A stretch of DNA of 64,000 nucleotides from positions 1-64,000 of the forward strand of contig CANLYR010000017.1 of the NCBI GenBank assembly GCA_947495425.1. Direction: 5' to 3'. Within the stretch, counting starts at the first letter, position 1. Every line of letters begins with the position of its first letter. Position numbers and translations under genes: made by a program. The DNA is from an uncultured Aquimarina sp. (lineage in GTDB: Bacteria; Bacteroidota; Bacteroidia; Flavobacteriales; Flavobacteriaceae). The notes below the pieces were generated by a model. It was not told the origin of the DNA, made no database searches, and saw only the letters and a list, made by a program, of their open reading frames with translations. Of this stretch, positions 1 to 8,014 are shown piece by piece.

Positions 1-123
1 ACTGAAAATATTCATACTATAATTTTAATCTAAAATAAGACTTTTTTATCAATTATGGATAATTACGGATATTCAATAAATTAATACACACGAAAACCAA
101 TATAAATGTTAAAGCAAAAGAAA

Positions 124-210
124 ATGTCAAAAGACCGAATACTTATAGGAGGGGCTTTGATAATCATTTATTGTTTCTTTTTAGTATTTCTTATGATCGC
201 ATATATATGA
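124..210 (+). CDS. Possible 28-residue hydrophobic peptide
   Basis: A short frame opens with ATG and reads as a charged MSKDR start followed by one hydrophobic stretch long enough to span a membrane. No family is recognised. It sits alone upstream of the T9SS tail remnant, and no clear promoter core was found. Chance is a real alternative. The rest of bases 1-282 shows nothing recognisable. Confidence 0.2.
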   Translation: MSKDRILIGGALIIIYCFFLVFLMIAYI

Positions 211-282
211 TCTTTAACTGAGACAAAACTTCATTATACATAGTAAAGAACACTGGAGATTCTTTGATTGTGAAAACAAATT

Positions 283-399
283 ATGAATGATAACCTTTTA
301 GGAAACAAAGTTAATGTGTCAAACTTACCTAAGGGAGCTTATGTTATAGAAATCAGTAGTGGAGGAATAAAAGTTTCTGAACGATTTATAAAAAAATAG
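283..399 (+). pseudogene. Remnant of a T9SS type A sorting domain
   Basis: The last 38 residues (…NLPKGAYVIEI…KVSERFIKK) match the end of the Por secretion system C-terminal sorting domain, which directs cargo through the type IX machinery to the cell surface. The frame has a stop at 271-273. Another frame just upstream (GDSLIV, from 256) resembles the preceding strand, so a frameshift probably split a longer domain. Nothing resembling the cargo portion remains upstream. A strong hairpin with a T-run follows at 430, as expected behind a real gene end. This is probably the tail of a deleted or decayed surface protein gene. Confidence 0.45.
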
Positions 400-429
400 G
401 TATACAATATAATTCATTTTATAATGGCG

Positions 430-462
430 AGCTGCAATATTTTATTGCGGCTTGTTTTGTTT
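430..462 (+). terminator. Rho-independent terminator
   Basis: A ten-base stem, AGCTGCAATA (430-439) with TATTGCGGCT (443-452), has a three-base loop and is followed by TGTTTTGTTT. It overlaps the stop of the convergent HTH gene. The T-run lies on the plus-strand side, so it terminates the plus-strand remnant. Confidence 0.6.
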
Positions 463-660
463 ATAATCAATAATATCTTTAATATCTACCCCCATATAAT
501 CGGCTATTTTCTGTAGCCGTTCAAAATCTTTAACCAGATCTTTTCGCTTTACCACATAATCTCCTGCCTGCGGACTTACGCCCAGAGCTTTGGATATACC
601 ATATACCGTTTTTGCCCCTTTACTCTTTTTTAAAAGCCTTTTCAGTTTCTTGTTAACCAT
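442..660 (-). CDS. Small HTH (Cro/C1-like) DNA-binding protein
   Basis: The protein has 72 residues with a basic N-terminus (NKKLKRLLKKSKG). A compact helical region follows: VYGISKALGVSP (about 19-30) reads as a helix-turn-helix core, and FERLQKIADYMGVDIKDII is the usual last helices of XRE-type domains. It is short but complete for a single-domain regulator. It is divergent from the secreted-protein gene at 774. The gap contains three copies of TTTGTATATT that overlap both candidate promoters, so it probably represses itself and its neighbour. That regulatory role is inferred from position only. Confidence 0.6.
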   Translation of the reverse strand: MVNKKLKRLLKKSKGAKTVYGISKALGVSPQAGDYVVKRKDLVKDFERLQKIADYMGVDIKDIIDYKQNKPQ

Positions 661-682
661 TATAAAATATATAAAAATGAAT

Positions 683-746
683 CAAATATACAAATAAATT
701 TTTATTAAAAAAATGTTTGTATATTAAAAAAATGTTTGTATATTCG
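683..746. promoter_or_regulatory. Divergent promoter/operator with TTTGTATATT repeats
   Basis: TTTGTATATT occurs at 716-725 and 735-744, as part of a perfect 19-base tandem repeat (707-725 and 726-744). An inverted copy, AATATACAAA, is at 685-694. The plus-strand promoter reads TTTG (716-719), 19 bases, then TATATTCG (739-746), and fires toward the gene at 774. The minus-strand core TATATTTG lies at 690-683, toward the HTH gene. All three repeats therefore overlap promoter elements. Part of the similarity may simply reflect the promoter consensus. Confidence 0.5.
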
Positions 747-773
747 TGACATACTAAATCAAATCATCGAACT

Positions 774-1133
774 ATGAAACTCTTATTAGCAACTGTTTTA
801 TTTTGTCTATCATTAGGAAATGCAACAGCATCAATAACTACATCAGCACTTTTAGATAAGAATGTGGGTACTGATAAGGAAAAGAAAAAAGAAAGCGAGG
901 ATAAAACTTCACGCAAAAAAAACATCCATTCTGTGAAAAAATGGAAGATGACCATTCAATATACAAATGGTAGTGTAATCTCTAAGACTATTGTAGTACA
1001 AGAAAATTCAAAATTAAGTGCGTTAGAGACTGCATTTGCTGAAGCTGATAAATATTTAGGAAACAAAAAAAATGTAAAAGAATATAGTATATCTCCTGTA
1101 ACCGATACATATGTATTATTAGCAGGTGACTAA
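774..1133 (+). CDS. Small secreted protein of unknown function
   Basis: The protein has 119 residues with a clear signal peptide (MKLLLATVLFCLSLGNATA). A very lysine- and glutamate-rich linker follows (about 33-50), then a small possible alpha/beta region (about 58-119). No family is recognised. The promoter TTTG-N19-TATATTCG lies 28 bases upstream and is overlapped by the putative operator of the neighbouring HTH protein. A hairpin terminator follows at 1170. The export signal, a good promoter and a terminator support a real gene. Confidence 0.65.
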   Translation: MKLLLATVLFCLSLGNATASITTSALLDKNVGTDKEKKKESEDKTSRKKNIHSVKKWKMTIQYTNGSVISKTIVVQENSKLSALETAFAEADKYLGNKKNVKEYSISPVTDTYVLLAGD

Positions 1134-1169
1134 GAATTAATCGACACCGTGAACTAACCTATTTTATGT

Positions 1170-1207
1170 AAAAAGGCTGTCTAGAAGTTAATTTAGACAG
1201 CCTTTTT
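1170..1207. terminator. Bidirectional terminator
   Basis: AAAAAGGCTGTCTA (1170-1183) pairs perfectly with TAGACAGCCTTTTT (1194-1207) across a ten-base loop. The stem carries T-runs on both strands. It can end transcription of the gene at 774 and of the convergent gene ending at 1253. Confidence 0.8.
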
Positions 1208-1252
1208 CTTTTCATAATTCTATGGCTTTTTAGCTTACCATAGCAAATATTG

Positions 1253-1801
1253 TCATTTATTCTTAAGCTTTTGTGCTTGATCCCTCCAGTTGTCTCTTTC
1301 GATACGACCAGGAAAAAATTTAATAAGTTGTGTGACGGTTTCTATATCCTCTTTTTTGAACTTACTAATTTGATCAAAAGTATAAATACCAATACCATTT
1401 AATTTCTCTTCAATAAATGGCCCTACGCCACTTATTAGTTTTAAATCATCTTTTTGAGAAGCATCGGCTTTTCCAAAGCTATTAAAGTTTAGTTGAGGAG
1501 ACTCGTCAGAATCTGCTGTATCATTTACTACTACTACACCACCATGATCTCTGGTTTTTATTGCCTTAATATTTTCATTATCGACTTCAATTGTTTTTGA
1601 AGTTGTTGGAGTTGTAAATGTAGTTTTTGCATGTATGTTGCCTGAGTTTCGTAGTCTTAAATTCTGTTTTTTACATTCATCAAGATCAGCTTTGTATTTT
1701 TTTTTGAGGGACCATTTAGATAAAAACCATCCTAGTAAAAAAGCTAGGAATAATAATAACAATAGGCACCACCAATTTGCTTCGTTTAAAAAATCTAACA
1801 T
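1253..1801 (-). CDS. Membrane-anchored protein with helix-hairpin-helix domain
   Basis: The protein has 182 residues. The N-terminus holds one membrane span (WWCLLLLLFLAFLLGWFL, about 10-27). A Thr/Asp-rich linker follows. The C-terminal 60 residues carry a helix-hairpin-helix signature (KLISGVGPFIEEKLNGIGI, about 118-136), as in the proteins annotated 'flap endonuclease-1-like' and in ribosomal L21 fusions. No nuclease active site is visible, so the domain is more likely a DNA or protein contact module. The gene lies 14 bases downstream of the OmpA-like gene on the same strand and is probably in one operon with it. Confidence 0.65.
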   Translation of the reverse strand: MLDFLNEANWWCLLLLLFLAFLLGWFLSKWSLKKKYKADLDECKKQNLRLRNSGNIHAKTTFTTPTTSKTIEVDNENIKAIKTRDHGGVVVVNDTADSDESPQLNFNSFGKADASQKDDLKLISGVGPFIEEKLNGIGIYTFDQISKFKKEDIETVTQLIKFFPGRIERDNWRDQAQKLKNK

Positions 1802-1815
1802 AGTTGTAGTTTATT

Positions 1816-2742
1816 TTAGTTTACAATTATTTCTATTCTTCTATTTTTTGCTCTATTTTCTTCTGTATCGTTTGGAGCAATAGGATTAGACTCTCCTTCG
1901 GACAAAGCTTTGATTTTATTTTTTGCTACCCCCTGAGTGATGAGATATTTCATAACATTATTAGCTCTTTGTTGTCCATACCAAATATTAGCTTTGGCTT
2001 TACCAACATCATCAGTATGGCCAATAATTTGTACAGTTTTGTTAGGATATTTTTGAAGATAATTTTTTAACTCTAGCGTATAGTTTGTTAAAGTAGCATC
2101 AGGAGTAAAGGTCTTTTGTGCAAACTCTGAGTATAATATTTTATTTGTTACTCCTTTTTCTATTTCTGCTATTCTGGCGGTATCAAGCGTATTAAAACTA
2201 AGAAGAATGCCCCCTTCATAAATTCCCAAATCATTATAAACATAATCTACTATTTTTGAATGGGTTACAATTCTATCGCCATTGATTCCAGCTTCGATAA
2301 GAATATCTTTAATAAAGTTAGCTCTGGATAAGCCAAACCCTAGATTTTTTTCAATTTCAGAAGAATTTTCATACCCATAGATGCGTAGTTCCTGATCTTG
2401 GTGTTTACCCAGATAATCAGCAATTTGCTTGCTAAATCCAGATAAAGAATTAGGAATGATTACGTTACCATCGTCGCGGTTTATTTCTAAGTTTTCAGAA
2501 TAAGTAAAAACGTCTTTATTCTCACTATCCTTTGCAGATAAACCGATGATTATTTTCTGTGCGGCTGCAATACTATCCTCATATGCCTTCTTTCTAAGCA
2601 TTTCGGCATTAGAATTCATAGTTTCTTCGACAATAGCAGGAGAAACGTTGTTGTTCCTTAAACACCAGCTACAAGAATAATACCACCAAATTCCTAGCCA
2701 AGCGAAGAGCAGGAAAATGGTGAACGAAATAAAGTTTTTCAT
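1816..2742 (-). CDS. OmpA-family envelope protein
   Basis: The protein has 308 residues with an N-terminal hydrophobic segment (about 4-22). The C-terminal OmpA-like peptidoglycan-binding domain (about 195-305) includes the QIIGHTDDVG motif and the closing NRRIEI. A region at about 85-180 (LRIYGYEN, LSRANFIKDIL) resembles a second, degenerate OmpA-like unit, so it may be a tandem OmpA protein. It probably anchors the envelope to peptidoglycan. It heads a two-gene unit with the HhH protein. Confidence 0.75.
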   Translation of the reverse strand: MKNFISFTIFLLFAWLGIWWYYSCSWCLRNNNVSPAIVEETMNSNAEMLRKKAYEDSIAAAQKIIIGLSAKDSENKDVFTYSENLEINRDDGNVIIPNSLSGFSKQIADYLGKHQDQELRIYGYENSSEIEKNLGFGLSRANFIKDILIEAGINGDRIVTHSKIVDYVYNDLGIYEGGILLSFNTLDTARIAEIEKGVTNKILYSEFAQKTFTPDATLTNYTLELKNYLQKYPNKTVQIIGHTDDVGKAKANIWYGQQRANNVMKYLITQGVAKNKIKALSEGESNPIAPNDTEENRAKNRRIEIIVN

Positions 2743-2870
2743 ATGTTGATGATTAATGTTAGTCTTTTTAAAGTTATAAAAATGTTTATAATCAACCTAT
2801 TATGTCGTTTAAATTCTATAAATTATTATTAGAAAAAAGATTAATTGCAAAAATTTAAGTTGAAATACGT

Positions 2871-2899
2871 TTTGGAGAACATATTTTTTTATAAATTCG
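2871..2899 (+). promoter_or_regulatory. Promoter of the his operon
   Basis: TTTG (2871-2874), a 17-base spacer and TAAATTCG (2892-2899) fit the Bacteroidota -33/-7 pattern TTTG…TAnnTT(T/C)G. Transcription would start near 2905, just before the leader peptide ATG at 2919. Confidence 0.6.
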
Positions 2900-2918
2900 C
2901 ATTTTATTTGCATAAACA

Positions 2919-2975
2919 ATGAGAAACTTAGTTATACATCATCATCATTCTTATATCTCCGCTCAGGCGTGGTAA
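2919..2975 (+). CDS. hisL: His operon leader peptide
   Basis: An 18-codon frame reads MRNLVI-HHHH-SYISAQAW and stops at TAA. The four consecutive CAT codons (2937-2948) are the histidine sensor: low charged tRNA-His would stall the ribosome there. It lies between the his promoter and a terminator hairpin, with hisG next. The last codons (2962-2972, encoding SAQAW) can pair with the 5' arm of the terminator, so the RNA that encodes the peptide end also acts as the antiterminator. Confidence 0.85.
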   Translation: MRNLVIHHHHSYISAQAW

Positions 2976-3040
2976 GTTTGGTATGTGTATAATACAACAA
3001 TAATCAAAAACCCGTTTGAGTCAATCAAACGGGTTTTTTT
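2962..3040 (+). promoter_or_regulatory. His operon attenuator
   Basis: Terminator: AAAAACCCGTTTGA (3006-3019) pairs with TCAAACGGGTTTTT (3025-3038), with a five-base loop and a T-run. Antiterminator: CTCAGGCG-T-GG (2962-2972) can pair with CCCGTTTGAG (3011-3020), using two G·U pairs and one bulge. A ribosome stalled at the His codons leaves 2962-2972 free, so the antiterminator forms and hisG is read. A ribosome that reaches the stop at 2973 covers this arm and the terminator forms. Confidence 0.8.
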
Positions 3041-3085
3041 ATGTAAACAAGCCTCGTTTGAATTGACCAACATAACAACAACAAA

Positions 3086-3943
3086 ATGTCTAAAATTAAA
3101 ATTGCGATTCAAAAAAGTGGTCGACTTAATGAAGATTCGGTTAAAATACTCAAAGACTGTGGTATTTCAATAGATAATGGTAAAGATCAGTTAAAAGCCC
3201 AAACTCGTAATTTCCCTATGGAAGTTATGTTTTTACGTAATGGAGATATCCCACAATATCTTAGAGATGGAGTAGTCGATATTGCTATTATTGGCGAAAA
3301 TGTACTTATCGAAAAAGGCACTGATATTTCTGTAGCAGAACGCCTTAATTTTTCTAAGTGTAAGGTATCGTTGGCAGTACCAAAGGATTTTAGATATAAC
3401 ACTATTAAAGATCTTGATGGAAAAAGAATAGCCACATCATATCCAAATACGGTACGTCAATATTTAGATAAAAAAGGAATCACAGCAGAGCTACACAAAA
3501 TTTCTGGATCAGTAGAAATTGCACCAAATATTGGTTTGGCAGATGCCATTTGTGATATAGTATCCAGCGGCAGTACTTTATTTAAAAATAACCTCAAAGA
3601 AGTAGAAGTTATGCTCAAATCTGAAGCAGTACTTGCTGTTTCACCAAAGATTTCTAAAGAAAATAAAGTACTTCTAGAAAAATTACAGTTTAGAATTAAA
3701 GCCGTTCTAAAAGCTAGAAACTCAAAATATGTATTATTAAACGCTCCCAACGATAAAATAGAAAACATTGTAAAGATTTTGCCTGGAATGCGTAGCCCAA
3801 CCGTATTGCCGCTCGCAGAAAAAGGGTGGAGTTCTATTCATACTGTGGTAGAAAAGAATAAATTCTGGGATATTCTCGATGAGCTCAAGGCAGAAGGAGC
3901 CGAGGGGATTTTGGTGTGTCCAATTGAAAAGATGGTATTATAA
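3086..3943 (+). CDS. hisG: ATP phosphoribosyltransferase, long form
   Basis: HisG makes phosphoribosyl-ATP from ATP and PRPP, the first step of histidine synthesis in the cytosol. At 285 residues it is the long form. It has the catalytic two-lobe domain (IAIQKSGRL at the start, VDIAIIGENV near 67, the SGSTLFKN phosphate loop near 162) and a C-terminal HisG_C regulatory domain (about 210-285, with LPGMRSPTVLPL). The long form binds histidine itself and needs no HisZ. It is the first structural gene after the attenuator, so the operon is probably controlled both by attenuation and by feedback. Confidence 0.95.
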   Translation: MSKIKIAIQKSGRLNEDSVKILKDCGISIDNGKDQLKAQTRNFPMEVMFLRNGDIPQYLRDGVVDIAIIGENVLIEKGTDISVAERLNFSKCKVSLAVPKDFRYNTIKDLDGKRIATSYPNTVRQYLDKKGITAELHKISGSVEIAPNIGLADAICDIVSSGSTLFKNNLKEVEVMLKSEAVLAVSPKISKENKVLLEKLQFRIKAVLKARNSKYVLLNAPNDKIENIVKILPGMRSPTVLPLAEKGWSSIHTVVEKNKFWDILDELKAEGAEGILVCPIEKMVL

Positions 3944-3953
3944 AAATAGTATT

Positions 3954-4373
3954 ATGTATGCAATTCAATTAATACCCAAAGAAAGATTAGAGGTTATTTT
4001 ACCTTTCTTACAAAAGTTAAAACCCGATTTACCTATAACTGTTTTAACAGAACGCTTAAAAGAAATGGTTGTTAACGGTTATGAATGCGTTGGGGTATAT
4101 GATGAAAATAAATTAATTGGGATATCGGGACTATGGTTCTTGACTAAATATTATGTGGGAAAACATGTTGAACCTGATAATGTTTATATACTTCCTGAAT
4201 ATCAAGGAAAAGCGATAGGTAAACTATTAATGAATTGGATTTTTGAATATGCAAAATCAAAAGGTTGTAAGGCCTCAGAACTAAATTGTTATGTAAATAA
4301 CAAAGAGGGACAAAAGTTTTGGGAAAATCTAGGTTATGAGCTGATTGCTTATCATTATGTAAAGAAATTATGA
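3954..4373 (+). CDS. GNAT-family N-acetyltransferase
   Basis: The protein has 139 residues. It contains GNAT motif A (VYILPEYQGKAIGKLLM, about 81-97) for acetyl-CoA and the C-terminal YVNNKEGQKFWENLGYE pattern. The substrate is unknown. The start was set at ATG 3954, because the longer frame overlaps hisG and only the part from MYAIQL looks like a GNAT domain. It lies between hisG and hisD, and its stop overlaps the hisD start (ATGA), so it is translationally coupled into the operon. No histidine step needs an acetyltransferase, which suggests an accessory passenger or a modifier of pathway products. Confidence 0.85.
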   Translation: MYAIQLIPKERLEVILPFLQKLKPDLPITVLTERLKEMVVNGYECVGVYDENKLIGISGLWFLTKYYVGKHVEPDNVYILPEYQGKAIGKLLMNWIFEYAKSKGCKASELNCYVNNKEGQKFWENLGYELIAYHYVKKL

Positions 4374-5653
4374 ATAAAATATATAATCCAAATAGAAACA
4401 ACTGGGCTTCACTATTAGAAAGACCAACCCAAACCGTCGAAGATATTGAAGGTACGGTACTCAATGTATTTAATGAAGTAAAAATTGAAGGCGATATTGC
4501 TATTCATAGATTTACTCAAAAATTTGATGGCGTAGCACTGAACCATATTTTGGTGTCTTCTGAAGAAATAGAAGAAGCAAAAAAGTTGGTAAGTCTGGAA
4601 TTAAAAGGTGCTATTGCCATAGCAAAATCAAATATAGAAAGGTTTCATAACGCACAAAAAACAAATCGAATTTCGATTGAAACTACTAATGGGGTTGAAT
4701 GTTGGCAGGAGAAAAGACCAATTCAAAAGGTTGGTTTATACATCCCTGGTGGAACAGCACCTTTGTTCTCTACTATCTTAATGTTGGCAGTGCCTGCAAA
4801 CTTGGCAGGATGTCAAGAAATAGTATTGTGCACACCACCAAATAGCGAAGGAAGAATTAACCCCGCAATATTATATACTGCAAATCTTTGTGGAGTGACC
4901 AAAATATGTAAGGTAGGAGGGATTCAGGCCGTGGCCGGGATGACATTTGGAACCCAAACCATACCGCAAGTGTATAAAATATTTGGCCCTGGAAATCAAT
5001 TTGTTACCGTGGCTAAGCAATTAGCTACCAAATTTGGAGTCGCTATCGATATACCCGCAGGACCAAGCGAGCTATTGATTGTAGCAGATGATACAGCCAA
5101 TGCATCCTTTGTAGCTTCTGACTTGCTCAGTCAAGCCGAACATGGTAAAGATAGTCAGGTGATTTTGGTTTCTACTTCACGACAACTTATTGATACAGTA
5201 GCAGAAGAAGTAGAAAAACAACTTTCGGTTTTACCAAGAAAAGAAATAGCAGAAGCAGCTATAGCAAATTCAAAAATGATTTATGTCGAAAATGATGAGG
5301 AAGCGTTAGACATGATCAATGAATATGGTCCTGAGCATTTTATAGTATGTGTAGCTGATGAAAATTTCTATGTCGACAATATTGCAAATGCAGGATCAGT
5401 ATTTATAGGGAATTATACTCCAGAAAGTGCTGGGGATTATGCCTCAGGAACGAATCATACATTACCAACTAATGGATACGCAAAACAGTACAGCGGAGTA
5501 AATCTTGATAGTTTTATGAAAGTTATGACATTTCAAAAAATTTCTGAAAAAGGTATCCAAACTATTGGCAACGCAATAGAAATTATGGCAGAAGCCGAAG
5601 GATTACAAGCGCATAAAAATGCAGTAACCTTGCGATTAGAAAGTTTAAAATAG
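4370..5653 (+). CDS. hisD: Histidinol dehydrogenase
   Basis: HisD carries out the last two steps, oxidising L-histidinol to histidine with two NAD+ and a bound zinc. The length of 427 residues is normal. Visible signatures are the KVGLYIPGG nucleotide-site loop (about 120), IFGPGNQFV, DIPAGPSELLI (about 228), LSQAEHGKDSQ (the zinc-ligand region, about 256-266), GPEHF (about 323) and the GTNHTLPT segment near the C-terminus. It overlaps the GNAT gene by four bases and is followed by a palindromic repeat before hisC. Confidence 0.96.
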   Translation: MNKIYNPNRNNWASLLERPTQTVEDIEGTVLNVFNEVKIEGDIAIHRFTQKFDGVALNHILVSSEEIEEAKKLVSLELKGAIAIAKSNIERFHNAQKTNRISIETTNGVECWQEKRPIQKVGLYIPGGTAPLFSTILMLAVPANLAGCQEIVLCTPPNSEGRINPAILYTANLCGVTKICKVGGIQAVAGMTFGTQTIPQVYKIFGPGNQFVTVAKQLATKFGVAIDIPAGPSELLIVADDTANASFVASDLLSQAEHGKDSQVILVSTSRQLIDTVAEEVEKQLSVLPRKEIAEAAIANSKMIYVENDEEALDMINEYGPEHFIVCVADENFYVDNIANAGSVFIGNYTPESAGDYASGTNHTLPTNGYAKQYSGVNLDSFMKVMTFQKISEKGIQTIGNAIEIMAEAEGLQAHKNAVTLRLESLK

Positions 5654-5662
5654 AATATAGCT

Positions 5663-5697
5663 TCTTCCCTTTTAAAGGGAAGATGTCCAGAGGACAG
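5663..5697. repeat. Double-hairpin palindrome in the hisD-hisC gap
   Basis: CTTCCCTTT-T-AAAGGGAAG (5663-5681) is a perfect 9+1+9 palindrome. GTCC-aga-GGAC (5684-5694) follows. It looks like a dispersed REP-type element of flavobacteria, judged from general familiarity rather than a search. There is no T-run, so it is not an ordinary terminator. Confidence 0.55.
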
Positions 5698-5708
5698 AAG
5701 GGATAGTT

Positions 5709-6758
5709 ATGAATAAGAAACAATTCAATATAAAACAATTAGTTCGTGGGAATGTAGCAAACTTAAAGCCATATGCTTCAGCAAGAGATGAATATGTAAG
5801 TGACGGGTCCAAGATGATCTTTTTGGATGCTAATGAAAATCCTTTTGAAAATGGAGTAAATCGTTACCCAGATCCTCAACAAAGAAGTTTAAAAGCTGTA
5901 TTAGCTGCGCAAAAAAATGTTGGTGTACATAATATCCTTTTAGGAAATGGTAGCGACGAGGTGCTGGATTTATTATTTAGAGCATTTTGCGAACCAAAAG
6001 TGGATACTATTATAACCTTACCACCGACATATGGGATGTATAACGTATTGTCTAATATTAATAATATAGAAGAACATGAAGTGTTGCTAACCGAGAGTTT
6101 TCAACCTGATGTTTCAGCTATTTTAAAAGCAATTACTACAAACACAAAACTTATTTTCCTTTGTTCACCCAATAATCCAACCGGAAATTCATTTTCTGAA
6201 GAGCGCGTACTCCAGATTCTAGATGCATTCAGTGGATTAGTAATTATTGATGAAGCGTATATAGATTTTTCTTCTAAAGAAAGTTGGATCAAAAAAATCA
6301 AATCCTATCCTAATCTGGTCGTCACACAAACCCTTTCAAAAGCGTATGGACTTGCCGGAATTCGATTAGGAGTTTGTTATGCATCAGAAGAAATTATAGC
6401 AGTGCTAAATAAAATCAAACCTCCTTATAATGTTAATGAGTTAACCCAAAAAAGCGCATTAAAACGTGTTTCAAATCAAAATATAGTGCAGCATGAGGTT
6501 TCAAAAATAAAAGCCGAAAGAGATGTTCTGGCTAAAGCTTTGGCACAACTACCTTTTGTAATGTACATTTATGAAAGTGATGCTAATTTTATTTTGGCAA
6601 AAGTTGATGATGCCAATAAGCGATATGATCAGTTATTACAAAAAGGTATTGTAATACGTAACCGAAGTACGCAACCTTTGTGTGAGAATACACTTCGATT
6701 TACTGTGGGAACTGAAATCGAAAATAATAAATTAATAAAAGTATTAAAACAATTATAA
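5709..6758 (+). CDS. hisC: Histidinol-phosphate aminotransferase
   Basis: HisC is a PLP fold-type I aminotransferase that converts imidazole-acetol phosphate and glutamate to histidinol phosphate. Its 349 residues match the family. Motifs are LDANENPF (about 37-44), LGNGSDEVLDLL (about 79), CSPNNPTGN (about 153), IIDEAYIDF (about 178) and TLSKAYGLAGIRLG (about 207), which carries the PLP-binding lysine. The C-terminus has an Arg-containing LRFTVGT substrate motif. It lies between two palindromic gap elements in the his operon. Confidence 0.95.
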   Translation: MNKKQFNIKQLVRGNVANLKPYASARDEYVSDGSKMIFLDANENPFENGVNRYPDPQQRSLKAVLAAQKNVGVHNILLGNGSDEVLDLLFRAFCEPKVDTIITLPPTYGMYNVLSNINNIEEHEVLLTESFQPDVSAILKAITTNTKLIFLCSPNNPTGNSFSEERVLQILDAFSGLVIIDEAYIDFSSKESWIKKIKSYPNLVVTQTLSKAYGLAGIRLGVCYASEEIIAVLNKIKPPYNVNELTQKSALKRVSNQNIVQHEVSKIKAERDVLAKALAQLPFVMYIYESDANFILAKVDDANKRYDQLLQKGIVIRNRSTQPLCENTLRFTVGTEIENNKLIKVLKQL

Positions 6759-6762
6759 AAAT

Positions 6763-6797
6763 CCTTGGTTTCCTCTCCTAAGAGAGAGTACTAAGGT
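6763..6797. repeat. Imperfect palindrome in the hisC-hisB gap
   Basis: An inner stem CTCTC…GAGAG (6773-6777 with 6782-6786) is nested in an outer stem CCTTGGT…ACTAAGG (one G·U pair). It differs in sequence from the hisD-hisC element. No T-run follows, so read-through into hisB is expected. Confidence 0.45.
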
Positions 6798-6805
6798 AAG
6801 GGCTT

Positions 6806-7942
6806 ATGAAAAAGAAAGTACTATTTATAGATCGTGATGGAACGATGATTAAAGAAACAGTAGATGAGCAGATAGATGCATTCGAGAAAATGATATTTTA
6901 TCCAAAAGCGTTCACATACTTAGGAAAAATAGCTAGTGAATTAGATTATGAATTGGTAATGATTACGAATCAAGATGGTTTGGGTACAGATTCCTTTCCT
7001 GAAGATACCTTTTGGCCGGTACACAATTTTATTATGAAATCTTTCGAAAATGAAGGAGTAGTATTTGATAACGTATTTTTAGATAGAACCTTTCCGCATG
7101 AAAATGCAAATACAAGAAAGCCTGGTACCGGACTATTAACCGAATATTTTACAGAAGCTTATGATCTGCAAAACTCTTTTGTAATTGGAGATCGGTTAAC
7201 TGATATAGAATTAGCAAAGAATCTTGGGGCTCAGGGGATTTTTATTAACGACAATACAAACCTGGGTACAGGAGAGATAACAACCAAACGAGAAGAATTA
7301 AACAACTTCATTGCTTTAGAAAGTAATGATTGGCAAGAAATATATGAGTTTCTAAAGTTAAAAGAGCGTGTTGCAGAAATCTCAAGGAAAACTAACGAAA
7401 CCGACATCTATATAAAACTAAACCTCGACGGTACAGGTAAAAGTACGATCAGTACAGGTCTAGAATTTTTTGATCACATGCTGGATCAAATCGCACGTCA
7501 TGGGCAAATGGATCTGGATATCCAAGTAAAAGGCGATCTTGAAGTCGATGAACATCATACGATTGAAGATACCGCGATTGCATTAGGTGAAGTATTTGCT
7601 ATAGCGCTGGATCATAAATTAGGAATCGAACGCTATGGTTTTTGTTTGCCTATGGATGATTGTTTGGCACAGGTGGCCATTGATTTTGGTGGTCGCAATT
7701 GGTTGGTTTGGGAGGCAGAGTTTAAACGAGAAATGATCGGTAAAATGCCTACAGAGATGTTTTACCATTTCTTCAAATCGTTTACCGATGGAGCCAAAGC
7801 AAACCTGAATATAAAAGCTGAAGGAACAAATGAGCATCATAAAATAGAAGCAATTTTTAAAGCATTTGCCAAGGCAATTAAAGTTGCTGTAAAACGCGAT
7901 CCTGATAAAATGATTTTACCAAGTACAAAAGGAATGCTATAA
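6806..7942 (+). CDS. hisB: Bifunctional histidinol-phosphatase / imidazoleglycerol-phosphate dehydratase
   Basis: The protein has 378 residues with two fused enzymes. The N-terminal HAD phosphatase (about 1-170) has the FIDRDGTMI nucleophile motif near residue 8, ITNQDGLG (about 53) and a late [11 protein letters not shown]; it removes phosphate from histidinol phosphate. The C-terminal IGPD (about 185-378) has [27 protein letters not shown] and [12 protein letters not shown], whose histidines bind manganese; it dehydrates imidazoleglycerol phosphate. The fused order is the usual one in enterics and Bacteroidota. It is preceded and followed by palindromic gap elements. Confidence 0.96.
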   Translation: MKKKVLFIDRDGTMIKETVDEQIDAFEKMIFYPKAFTYLGKIASELDYELVMITNQDGLGTDSFPEDTFWPVHNFIMKSFENEGVVFDNVFLDRTFPHENANTRKPGTGLLTEYFTEAYDLQNSFVIGDRLTDIELAKNLGAQGIFINDNTNLGTGEITTKREELNNFIALESNDWQEIYEFLKLKERVAEISRKTNETDIYIKLNLDGTGKSTISTGLEFFDHMLDQIARHGQMDLDIQVKGDLEVDEHHTIEDTAIALGEVFAIALDHKLGIERYGFCLPMDDCLAQVAIDFGGRNWLVWEAEFKREMIGKMPTEMFYHFFKSFTDGAKANLNIKAEGTNEHHKIEAIFKAFAKAIKVAVKRDPDKMILPSTKGML

Positions 7943-7958
7943 AAATTGTAAATGTTAA

Positions 7959-7988
7959 GTTTTGAGTTTTAAATAATACACTCAAAAC
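7959..7988. repeat. Palindromic element in the hisB-hisH gap
   Basis: GTTTTGAGT (7959-7967) is complementary to ACTCAAAAC (7980-7988). A run of near-direct AAAACCTAAAAC units follows. It is a third, unrelated-looking repeat in the operon's gaps, with no terminator T-run. Confidence 0.45.
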
Positions 7989-8014
7989 CTAAAACCTAAA
8001 ACTTAAAACTAATT

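Noticed and set aside
3879-3953. Longer start for the GNAT gene inside hisG
   Set aside because: The extra 25 residues do not fit the GNAT fold and overlap the hisG end. ATG 3954 gives the usual start.
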